Source of the DNA: Gnetum montanum
Taxonomy: Eukaryota; Streptophyta; Gnetopsida; Gnetales; Gnetaceae
NCBI GenBank assembly: GCA_015680685.1
Contig: MNCI01009508.1
Location: 233,958-258,838 of the forward strand
Direction of reading: 5' to 3'
DNA length: 24,881 nucleotides
In this document: piece after piece, positions 1-9,100 of the stretch
Numbering within the stretch: the first letter of the stretch is position 1
How the letters are laid out: each line of letters begins with the position of its first letter
The notes under the pieces: generated by a model
The model's database searches: none
The model's input: the letters and a program-made list of their open reading frames with translations, nothing else
Told to the model about the DNA's origin: nothing
Made by a program: the position numbers and the translations under genes

Positions 1-345
1 TACTTGTGCGCACTAGGAAAGCAGTAAATAAACAACAACAAAACCACGTGCTGCAAGGTTTATCCAATCAAGTTCGTCTTTATTGCCGTACACAACTTGG
101 GTTCAGGTTACAAGCTGCTCGAATAAAGAGCCGTTCACTCTAGGACTCCTACTGCGGGCACATGGGAAAAATTCTAACTCTGGAGTGATCAATCTGCCAG
201 AGCTTCGCTACTTCTAGCCAGGATTGGGAAATAAGGGGAGTGCCGCCTCTTATTTATAGATATGGCAGCGGACCACGATATCGTGTACGCGATATCGCAG
301 GGAAAGACGCGATATCGCGGCACAGTGCATGTCGCGTCTCATCAG
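1..345 (-). mobile_element. LTR A (partial), tRNA-Asp-type gypsy family
   Basis: The minus strand from 345 downward starts with TGATGAG, the same terminus as the LTR at 22065. It then runs through a GATATC-rich array (271-320), a TATAAATA box (251-258), and blocks matching the LTR at 22065-22884, such as CTTTATTCGAGCA and AAACCTTGCAGCA. The match continues almost to position 1, so the U5 end lies outside the window. It is closer to the 22065 LTR than to those at 1074 and 20894. The TG terminus abuts an unrelated-phase LTR fragment on the opposite strand, which implies insertion into that copy. Confidence 0.8.
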
Positions 346-1073
346 CATTCTTTTGCCAATAGAGTAGCCAAACTCTTGTAGTTTTATTTCGTTGTCTTAG
401 AGAACAGTCAGTGAGTGCCCATAATGTGAATCTAAGTCAGTTGTACAATGTCTTATTCAAGTGGCAATGTACCTAGACACATTCCATGAATGACAATAAG
501 ATCAAGATTGATTCTTATTCATTGTAGCACTTTGACTTAGATTAAATTTACTTTCCATGCAATTTACGTTTCATGTACTTTGTTAATATTTACATTTCCA
601 TGCATGTTAATGAATTGGTGGAATGAGCACGACTTGTTTTGAGCATAAATACATATTCGCTTGGTAATCCCAGTAGTGCCATTGCTTGGTTTTTCTATTA
701 GCATAATGCTTGGTAATCCTAGTAGTGGATATGTGGGTTTAGGAAGTGTATGACAAGTTGGGCATGGTCACTCATTGCTCGTAGGCTAGTTTAGACTTTA
801 GTTTTTGTTGCTAATTAGTTAAATAATTGATTTCTTTATTGTCATTCGTTGTATTCTAAGGCTAAAACAACATTAAGAATCATATATCTCACTTTGGACT
901 AAACCATACGTGACAAAGCTACCACTAGTCCAAGTGGAAAGGCAGTGAACTACGATCAAGGCATAACAATCTAGATGCCATAACTAGTCCCATCCACAGA
1001 ATTCAACCAGATCGTGTGTGAATGCTTGTGATTCGTATTGTTGGGCGTAGTGGGGGTACCTCGTCGCTCATCA
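346..1073 (+). mobile_element. LTR P (5'-truncated), same LTR superfamily, plus strand
   Basis: This segment shares, in order, AGCCAAACT, CTTATTCAAGTG, CCTAGACACATT, GGAATGAGCACGAC, CTTGGTAATCC repeats, CACTCATTGC and a GGTACCTCG block with the LTRs at 20894 and 22065. It ends in GCTCATCA at 1073, the family 3' terminus. The first ~130 bp of U3, including the TATA box and palindromic array, are missing at the junction with LTR A. No primer-binding site follows 1073, so it behaves as a 3' or solo LTR whose end sits inside LTR B. Confidence 0.72.
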
Positions 1074-1629
1074 CCAAGCATTATGCTACTAGGCAAACCA
1101 AGCAATAACACTACTAAGATTACTAAATGATTACACTTAGACGCTTAAAACCAGTCGTACTCATTCCACTTTAATAATGAACAAGAAATTAAAGTACTCA
1201 AAAATGTAAATGATTAAATGAAGAAAACAACAAAAACTATGCTAAGTAAAATAATAAAACTAAGTGAATGCTGCAATGATGAAGAGCAATCTTGATCTTG
1301 ATTTCTGGACATGAACTGTGCCCAAGTATACTTCACTTGAATAAAGATTCCATACAACTGTTCAACACCACATTGCAGCCATTCACTTTATCACTAAAAC
1401 TACAAAAACAAATTGAAAGAGTTTACCTAAGGATGGAATGAAAGTTCCTTGGATCTATGTGCCCAAGTGTTGTATTTATAGGCTATATACATCCAGTGAT
1501 ATCAAATCTACAATGACGTAGCTAGTGCTACGATATTGAATATACAACATTGTAGATACGATATTGTAGTTACAATATCGTTGGTGGATAAAAATTGATT
1601 TTTTGTCAAATAGATGCGATATAGCATCA
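1074..1629 (-). mobile_element. LTR B (3'-truncated), minus strand
   Basis: Read on the minus strand from 1629 it starts TGATGCTATATCGC, passes a 14-bp-periodic array (about 1498-1585), a TATAAATA box (1473-1480) and the block ACACTTGGGCACA, which it shares with the LTR at 20894. It then has CTTTATTCAAGTG and GGAATGAGTACGACT. It stops at 1074 within the CTTGGT-repeat zone, where LTR P begins on the other strand. Its TG terminus is about 40 bp after a gag zinc knuckle of an older minus-strand element, so it probably inserted there. Confidence 0.75.
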
Positions 1630-1962
1630 GCAATATCCCAACCAACTAATGATTCATCAACTTCTTTCCTCTTGAATGAATTATTCTTTAGCTTATCATA
1701 TTTTTGTTGCATATGGTCAATTTCACCACAGTTATAACAATGGTTCTTACCCTAATATCTTCATTGCCTTAGAGGTCAATCCCTCCTTTTTGTTCTTGGA
1801 GATGATGTAGCCTCTTTGTTTTTTTTTTCTTTGATCATCTTCAACTTTCTCTTTAGCTTGCTTCCTTCATTTTTTGAGTCCTTATCATTTCTTTTTCTTT
1901 GATCCTTTTTTTAAAACTAAACTTACTTTGTTTTATTTCATTTTTCATGGCAAGATCATAAG

Positions 1963-2180
1963 CTTCATCAAGAGTTTTAAACTTAAAATGCCAACTCTTG
2001 CTGGTATTTCATTCTTACACCATGAAAAAAATTAGAAGCTTGCCCATATTTAGGCTAATTAACATTACTTACTTCATTAAGAGTTTTAAACTTAAAATGC
2101 CAACTCTTGCTAGTATTTCATTTTGAGACCATGAACAAAATTAGAAGCTTACTCACATTTAGGGTAATTAACATTATTTT
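1963..2180. repeat. 109-bp tandem duplication inside the gag fossil
   Basis: Two units (about 1963-2071 and 2072-2180) share CTTCATYAAGAGTTTTAAAC, CAACTCTTGCT and AAAATTAGAAGCTT in register with period 109. Because 109 is not a multiple of three, the duplication shifts the gag frame. The copies differ at several positions, so it is old. Confidence 0.8.
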
Positions 2181-2444
2181 TACTCAAAGCATTACAAAAC
2201 TCAATGTAAAAATATTTAACCTCTCTTTTTTCCTTATTTGAGAAATTTGAGTTTCTTGATAGCTTTATGATAAATTGAGAACTTCTAAAATTTCTACTTC
2301 AACATGAATTCCATAAGTGGTCATCTTTAAATAGATCTACTATATTCTTCAAAATATTTGATGCATTCTCTATCCCACCATTTAGCTTCTAAACCTTCAA
2401 ACTTACTCTCAATAATATAAATCTTAGATTCATTAGTAATTTGC

Positions 2445-2488
2445 TTAACCAAGTTAAAAATAACCATTAACCAAGTTAAAAATAAATT
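2445..2488. repeat. 22-bp tandem duplication in gag fossil
   Basis: TTAACCAAGTTAAAAATAA occurs twice with period 22. The second unit adds 22 bp within the gag-like frame. Confidence 0.75.
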
Positions 2489-2677
2489 TGTACCATCAAT
2501 ACCCTTGAAAATAGGAATGTCAATATAAAGGACTATTAAAATACTTATCAAAATTCTAGCAATCTTATCCTCATTATTCTCTTAAATTAGTATGAATAGA
2601 GAGACATTTAGATTTGTACCTTTAATGTCTAAGTTATTCTTTTCTTGAAATACTTGGATTACTTCTCCTTGTAAGTA

Positions 2678-2808
2678 TATCCCAAGACATATGGCCAATA
2701 TGATAATTTAGAGGAATTATAGAGAAACATAATGATGTTTGAATTGTGACTTAACTTGGCAACCTCTTGCCTAATAAGACAATGAGCTAACCACTTAAGC
2801 CACCTGTC
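2678..2808 (-). mobile_element. SINE-like tRNA-derived repeat S1
   Basis: The minus strand has a good tRNA/SINE A box, TGGCTTAAGTGG (2791-2802), then GTTAGCTCATTGTCTT, and a decayed B box AAGTTAAGTC (2748-2757, compare GGTTCAAGTC). The lower-coordinate end shares a tail with the copy at 4222 (plus-strand TATCCCAAGACATATGGCCAA versus a similar block). It lies between the primer site and gag of the old gypsy element. No clear target duplication was found, so the ends are approximate. Confidence 0.5.
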
Positions 2809-3130
2809 ATTGATTAAAAACATATTTTCTAAGTAAGCTACATTTGTTCAAAATAGATTTTTTTAATAATGAGGTATTTGCCTAGACTCTTGATTTAGAA
2901 GCTTCAAATTGTGGGTTTGATTGTTGTGACCAATGCTAAATTTCAAATTCCAAGACTCTCATGAGAAAAAATATCAATATGAATATTTTTAAAGTATATT
3001 AAAATAGTTGGATATATCAGACGAGTTTCAAGAGTTCCTTTATGGAATTTTGCTCTTCAACAACTCACTTAACTTATTTTGGGGTGTGATCCTAAAAATC
3101 ACTTAACTTGAATACATCTTCAATATATTA

Positions 3131-3141
3131 CTCTAATACCA
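3131..3141 (-). other. Primer-binding site, initiator-Met type, decayed
   Basis: The minus strand reads TGGTATTAGAG, matching the start of the plant initiator-tRNA-Met primer site (TGGTATCAGAGC) except for one C-to-T change. It lies upstream, on the same strand, of the gag fossil at 2560-1660, the order expected for a minus-strand LTR retrotransposon. A 5' LTR should therefore occupy the DNA just above 3142. Confidence 0.5.
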
Positions 3142-3480
3142 ATAAGTATATAGTAAATAATTCATACAAAGCCTTCTTATATTATTTTGTCTGCATATCA
3201 AAGTTAGTTGGTAATACTTGATCCAAAAATATATTAAAGAATATTTTGTTTTATTTGTCTATTTTGGTTGTTTCTTATGGGCCTAATCTTCTATGTAATA
3301 GTTTTATATTTACCCTATCCTAGGTGCTTTTGTTTAACATGCCTAGTTACCTCTTCTGGTTTAATTCTTTTGTAATAAATTTTTCTTCCCATTTATTAAT
3401 ATAGTTGACATGACTTTTCTTTTTAAAAAAATAGTAAAACAACTATGCCTTTCAATCTAACATCAAAAGTCAAAGGTAGA
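3142..3480 (-). mobile_element. Possible 5' LTR remnant of old gypsy element
   Basis: Inferred only from position next to the minus-strand primer site at 3131-3141. The stretch is AT-rich and noncoding. No second copy is present in the window to fix its far end, and no clean TG terminus was identified. Confidence 0.25.
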
Positions 3481-4140
3481 CTTACCCAATGTTTGGTAGG
3501 TGCTTGATTTGATGCTTGCAACCTCTGAGATACTAAGACAACCAATTAGAGAAAGAAAACCCAAGAAAAACCAAAATGTAAAACAAAAGAAACAAATTTT
3601 ATAAAAGAAATAAAAAACTTAAAAAACATAGAGAATATAAATGAAGTTAAAAAACAATTGTAAACTAAGATCAAAATCAAAAACTAAACAATAAAGGCAA
3701 AATGAAAAAATTATAATCTAAACCCCCCACTCTACCCTCTAGTCTAAAAAAAACACAAAAAGACAAAATTAAAATCAAAGAAGCTTAGAGGAAAAGAATA
3801 AAAGAATAATTATGGTTTTAAAAAGTTAGAATTTCCTTTTGTTTTTAGAAAGGCTAGTATTACCATTGAGCTAATAGGATCAATTGGAAATTTTTTACGT
3901 TTTTAAAATGTCAAAGAAGATGGGAGAGAGTTCAATTTGCTTTATATTTTTAGGGTATAATACCCTAACATTTTCAAAGAAACATGGGTTAGAATCAACA
4001 AAGGTTATTGCACAACACTACAATAGAATATGTTGTCCATCCTTTCTTGGGTTGTAGGAGTTTTTTGCTTCTTACAAACTATAATGATGCCTCAAGTGTA
4101 ACCCAAATGGGTAATCTATTGCCAAAGAAGACAATGAGGT
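3481..4140. other. AT-rich intergenic DNA without recognisable genes
   Basis: Long A-rich runs on the plus strand (about 3540-3800) contain no open frame of note. Nothing resembling a conserved gene or RNA was found. Probably decayed repeat sequence. Confidence 0.5.
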
Positions 4141-4165
4141 AGCTACTTGAACCATTTATCAATCC
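4100..4165 (-). mobile_element. SINE-like repeat S2 (fragment)
   Basis: The minus strand has TGGTTCAAGTAGC (4141-4153) followed by TACCTCATTGTCTTCTTTGG, aligning with S1 and the copy at 10384. A weak B-box-like GGGTTACAC follows. Only the tRNA-like head is recognised. Confidence 0.45.
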
Positions 4166-4221
4166 CTATGAAGGTTGGATTATAGAGAGGAAGGAAGGTT
4201 GTTTGGAATCAAAAATAATTT

Positions 4222-4360
4222 AACTATGAGTACATCCTAAGAAATATAGCCAACATTAATACATTAAAAAAATTATAAAAGAATATAATAACAACCTTAA
4301 ATAATGAGCTAACTACTAACAACCTTACATAATGAGCTAACTACTAGCCACCTATCACGA
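4222..4360 (-). mobile_element. SINE-like repeat S3 with internal 28-bp duplication
   Basis: The minus strand reads GATAGGTGGCTAGTAGTTAG and GCTCATTATGTAAGG, related to S1. Units at 4290-4317 and 4318-4345 are a 28-bp tandem duplication (AATGAGCTAACTACT twice). Its distal end resembles that of S1 (plus-strand CATCCTAAGAAATATAGCCAA). No flanking target duplication was identified. Confidence 0.45.
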
Positions 4361-4449
4361 TGTCGAAAGCCAAAATATAACATACAACACCACCACAAAG
4401 ATGCATGAATAAACTAACTAGTTAAACCAATTAAACTAGGTTAAGAAAG

Positions 4450-5300
4450 CCTGATTATAAAATACAGGCCTTACCATAATGATGCAACATGAGGGTACCG
4501 GCACCGATTAAGCAATATTTTCATGTTACTGTACCCAGACAAAATTAAATTGCGGAGACAGGTCTCGTGGGATTGTTCTTGTTGCCATTGGACCATTTTG
4601 ATTCATTTACAGGAGCCAACGAACATTCAAAGAATGGTATACATGTGCCAACAAACATTCAAAGCATGGCATCCATGTGGGTTGCAGGAAATATAACAGA
4701 CAAACCCTTTAAAAAATTGGTTAGTTCTAGCTTAACCACAAGAAGAAGATTTTTAATGTGTGGAACATGCCATGACACATGAAAGAAAGCATCATATCGA
4801 AACTGTTCAAACAGGAGGCAAATACAATCAATCAACCGCAATTGATTGTGATGGTTCTTCAAGTCCTATTGATATGGATGGATATATTTTGCACTGTACT
4901 GCAGTAGTAGTTGCATGCATATGCAGATTCCTGATTCCCTGAGCCTTGCATGCCATACCAGATCATCCTTGCAGTTCAAATCTTTAATCTCTCTCTCTCT
5001 TGGTCTGATCTGTAGCATCATCATCCTCATCATCATCCAGTTTGCTTTACATTTGCATAAATTCTCCTCCTGTAATTACCCTTTTCATTTTGCAAGATTT
5101 TGGTTTGGATCAGAGTGCCCCTAAATAGCAAAAACTTAAAAGAAAGAGACAGAACCAGACAAAGCTCACGATAGAATCACAGATACGGAACCCGACAAAG
5201 ACGCAGGGGCATCGTTCATCATCTTCTGCTGCAACAAGACAAACCCATGACATTGCATAGACTAGTATTACATCCACATCGGATTCTTTCTCCAAGGGAA
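4450..5300 (+). promoter_or_regulatory. Upstream region of the NPGR1-like gene
   Basis: No conserved coding sequence is present; the short frames here have no family signature. A CT-rich run lies at about 4986-5000 and an ATC-type microsatellite at about 5016-5040, both common in plant promoters. Assignment as promoter rests on position only. Confidence 0.35.
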
Positions 5301-5303
5301 GAA

Positions 5304-5314
5304 TATTTATAAGG
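5304..5314 (+). promoter_or_regulatory. Candidate TATA box of the NPGR1-like gene
   Basis: ATTTATAAGG lies about 195 bp before the candidate 5'UTR splice donor at 5508. A start site about 30 bp downstream would give a first exon of about 165 nt. Weak, position-based. Confidence 0.3.
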
Positions 5315-5339
5315 AAATTGCAGCAGAAGTTGAAGTTGA

Positions 5340-5507
5340 AGGGGCTGCCGGGCAGGTTCCCCCTCGGGATTCGATCTGAATTTGGCCTTCACTCCAACGT
5401 TTGGACACATCATAGGCCTATGATTTCAGGTCAGAAGCGCGTGGGTTTCTGTTTTCGTCTTATGTGAGAATTGGGATCAACTTGCAGCAGGAGCAGCAGC
5501 AGAAATG
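5340..5507 (+). other. Probable noncoding first exon (5'UTR) of the NPGR1-like gene
   Basis: The exon would end at AGAAATG followed by the strong donor GTGAGT at 5508. A matching acceptor (ATCTATGCAG) ends at 6144. The frame entering the main ORF from this exon is open back to a TAG at 5413-5415 but has no in-frame ATG, so the exon is read as untranslated. The 5' end is a guess. Confidence 0.5.
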
Positions 5508-6144
5508 GTGAGTGTGAATCTGGGATGATTTCAGAATTTCTGAAATGATGGGTCTATTCGCATCGTCGCATTCGGTTCATTGATTGTCCAGTACGTAATA
5601 TTCAGGGCATTGATTAAAGATCTGAATTTGGATATTGGATCTTGTTATGTTCTCAAGGTGGTTCAATAAGATTCAGAGCATGAACATCTAAACTGGCTGT
5701 TGGGATTATCACAAGCTTAGAATTAAATCTCAATCATGCAAAATTAGTTTGGGTTAGAGATAGTTTTTATTGGTCAACGTACCAGAGATCCTAAACTAGT
5801 TTGTTGCTGGATAGTTTTTTGTTGGGTACATTTACTCTCACTAGCAGTACAGGGGATTCAAATGATTTTATGCCATTAGGTCTGTTTACCTCAGATAACC
5901 TTAATAGAACCAGCTCATTTGGGCACTGGGAAGGATATTACGGTAAATTTTTCATGAATTATGTTATGACAGTATTCAGCCCATAATATGATATCAAAAG
6001 ATACCAATTATGTTCAACTTGCATCTTGCAGTTGTTTTCATTTTACAGGCATGATTTCAGAATCTACAGGGTTTTTTTATTTTGTATATATGATTAAATT
6101 ATTAGCTTGTTCTTCATAGGTGAATGATTCAATCATCTATGCAG
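5508..6144 (+). other. Probable 5'UTR intron
   Basis: GT-AG boundaries (GTGAGT, TATGCAG) with a T-rich interior. Leader introns are common in plant genes and often raise expression. No coding or repeat content was recognised. Confidence 0.5.
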
Positions 6145-6178
6145 GCCGCTTCATCAAGGAGAGGGTATTGAGTTAGGG

Positions 6179-9100
6179 ATGCAAGCAATGTTGTTATGTA
6201 GTTGTTCTAAAGAACAGTTCAAATTTGACGGGTTAACAATGTCTCCAGAGTCCAAAGCTTCTAGAGACTTCTCTACCAGTGCCCTTTCCTCCATGACTGG
6301 AGATGGGGAGTCTGTGCTTAGTAGTGCTGGTGGCATTGAAGAGGCTGAGTCATCCCTCCGTGAAGCTATGTCCTTGAACAATGAGGTTTTTATTTTTGCA
6401 TAATCAGTTGTCTCTGAATCCGTTTAAGCTTTGATTACTCTGGTTATATACAGTTTCTCATTGTCTTTTTTTCTTTTTAAAATTACGTTTGCATGATTAT
6501 TAAAAATATAGCAATTTTAGGGAATGATTAATTGAATTAGAGCATGGATATTTAACCAAAACTTACATCACTGTTTGAAAACTATCAGTACCATGTCTTT
6601 TTTTAACTAGAAGCTTGCCTTTGGCGAGCTTTAGCCTTGGATAATAGTACATTGTTGCTTCTTTTGTGGGTTGCAATTTATAAATTAAAAGCTTTTCTAG
6701 TAATTTATCACTTCACTGTGAAGACCTGTAAGGTAAATGTAATAGTGATAGCCCAGGTGTATCAATGGATCTTTATTAAGTGTTATATTAAATCAGTTAC
6801 ATAGATTGCATTTTTGTTATATTTCGGAACGTAATTTTATTTTTATCTTCAGATTGCAATTTCCTGCATTCACCAGAAGCTTTTTGTTTGAAAAGTCTGT
6901 ATGTGGTTACTTAATCCTCACAAGAAAAAACCAGAATAAATAAATTAATATGATTTTATTATATGTCAAAATTTGTATTGCAGTGCCCGATTACTCTACT
7001 TCAACAATAGTAGATTTTACCTTTACTATGTCAATTTTAGCTGTTCTTTACCTATTTAGTATTGGTGCAAAAATTTGCGACTGCGTAATCTTGATTGCAG
7101 GAAGCAAGGGCATTGTTGGGACGGTATGAGTATCAGCAAGGAAACATAGAATCAGCTCTTCATGTCTTTGAAGGAATAGATATAAGTTCAATTTCATTAA
7201 AGATAAAGCAAGTTCTTTCTGAAAAGCCACATCGCAAGAAAGGACGATCACGCAGTGCTAGTAGCCGTGCTACAACATTAAGTACAGTCAGTGTATTGCT
7301 TGAGGCTATATTTCTTAAAGCAAAATCATTGCAGGCACTTGGACAAGCTAAAGGTAATCAATGTCTGGTATGTGTATTAAACAGTCCATATAGATTTACT
7401 TTCTATGTTAATAGTAGTATAATACTGGTAAGATCATTTTTGGCATCTGCCACTTTCATCACTCACTGAGAGGGGTTGAGAGTCTCTAAAGAATAAATTT
7501 GCTTACAATAAAGGTTATAAAAACTGGAAAAGTATATTATAAGTGAGGAAAGTGTTCAAATGACATTTACTGTATGTTACCTTACTTCCCTTATTTTCAG
7601 TTAGTTGATATTGTTGCTGCAATTGCAATCTGTATAGTGCTGATACTAATTTATCTAGAAAACAATCCCAGAATAATACTATCAGACAAAATTGTTCATC
7701 AAACTGACCCAAAAGAAGACACGAAGAGAACAAGTGTAAGAAGAATGTAAGCAAGCTAATACAATAAGAATGAAATATCTCAGTTTACCTGCATGAAGCC
7801 ATGACCGTCATCCTTGGTGGAGGACTATAATGATGGAGTTTCATTCTTTTAGAAACTGTTGCTAATAATTGCCTCCTTCAGGGTCATTGATGGCATAAAG
7901 ACTGTCACCAAGAATATGTTCATATTTTTGAGAAAACAAAATTGTCCAACTATTTGACCTGTGGAACTTACTTATATCCACTGAAAAAACTATCTTTTTA
8001 AATTTCTTCAAATAGAGAAGTCTTTAATGAAGTATTATTAGCATCACGTTTGTTGGTATTGATTCATTGATTGGGGAATTAGGAGGTACTTATCTTGCAC
8101 AATAGCTAGGGTAAATAATATTTGTCAGTGGTCAGAAATTGGACATCATTCTGATAGAGGCTGAATGGACGTGCCAAGAGAATGTAAAAACTAGAGTTGT
8201 GTTCCATTACAAACAACCACCAGTGCCTTAAGTGTTAAGTCTCACATTGGTGCCTTTTCTTCTAAATGTCTGTCTTCATATTTTCTAGGTTCCTTTTTTT
8301 TTAAAAAAAAAAACCCTTTTCCTTTTTCTTTTTTGAATAAAAGGAAATCTTGGATCTATTATAGCCAGGTGCATGATTACAACAGATATTCTAGTTTATT
8401 ATACTATAAGGAGCATCACCCACAGGCTCAATGCTTATCCTGCCAAGGTAGGGTCTTGAAAGGGTTGGTGGATGAGCAAAAGCCTAACTTCCTCGAATGG
8501 CTGTCCATAGGCTTGAACCCACATCTTCTGACTTGAGAAATGAGCACTTTACCATCACTTCAAATGACTGTTCATTGAATTGTATCACTCAGCAGTTGGA
8601 CAATTTACCATTGGAGCGCAATCCTGTATGTCTCTAGAGCATCATTAAGACTCTTTCATTTACCCTAGATAAAGTGAACTTTCCTATCCAAAGAAAGCCA
8701 CATATTTTCCTGTAATAAAATTCAACATATTCACCTTAGAGCGTGCTCACATTTGAAAGGGACTTGGGGAGTTTCAAACATATCCTAGAACATCCAAGAG
8801 TAATTGAGGGCTAATTTGAAGGATGGGATATCACCTTCCTAACCTGTACACACTTCCGTACTGCTATTAAGAAGATTCTTGAAAACAGATGTGTATTCGT
8901 TGGACTTTTGGTTTTGAAATGTGTTGCTTCACTTGTATGCACCTTGATGCATCACTCGTTGGCTGTGGCATTGTTGAGGGTGATCATGAAACACTGATCT
9001 TATGCCCACAAATAGCTCTATCCTAGAATTCTAACGTAAGCCTTATATGTATAATCCCGTATAATCCAAATGCTGTATGCCTAAGGTTAAAATGCTTCTG

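Larger units (their letters stand above)
1660..2560 (-). pseudogene. Decayed Ty3/gypsy gag with CCHC zinc knuckle
   Basis: The minus strand encodes broken pieces of a retrotransposon capsid (gag) protein. At 2551-2327 an open stretch has DIPIFKG, then FLTWL, ITNES and KWWD, the usual signature of the plant retrotransposon gag domain. Around 1990-1925 the frame reads KFKTLDEAYDLAMKNEIKQ, typical of the gag C-terminal part. At about 1760-1710 is a zinc knuckle CYNCGEIDHMQQKY with CX2CX4H intact and the last Cys replaced by Tyr. Frameshifts, stops and a 109-bp tandem duplication break it. Protease and pol are not seen; the next sequence is LTR B. Confidence 0.75.

Noticed and set aside
271-320. 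CRISPR-like short repeats near GATATC clusters
   Set aside because: Units are contiguous and palindromic without spacers, sit in LTR U3, and the DNA is from a plant nucleus.
4567-5124. Several 60-71 codon frames on the plus strand upstream of the NPGR1-like gene
   Set aside because: They overlap one another, show no domain or coding-like composition, and lie in a promoter-like region.
7354-7469. Extension of the second coding exon to a stop at 7469
   Set aside because: The family sequence continues exactly at 13155 after the GT donor at 7354, so the extra 38 codons are intron.
8480-8560. A functional tRNA gene at the perfect B box
   Set aside because: No acceptor stem or full cloverleaf can be formed; a SINE-like relic fits better.
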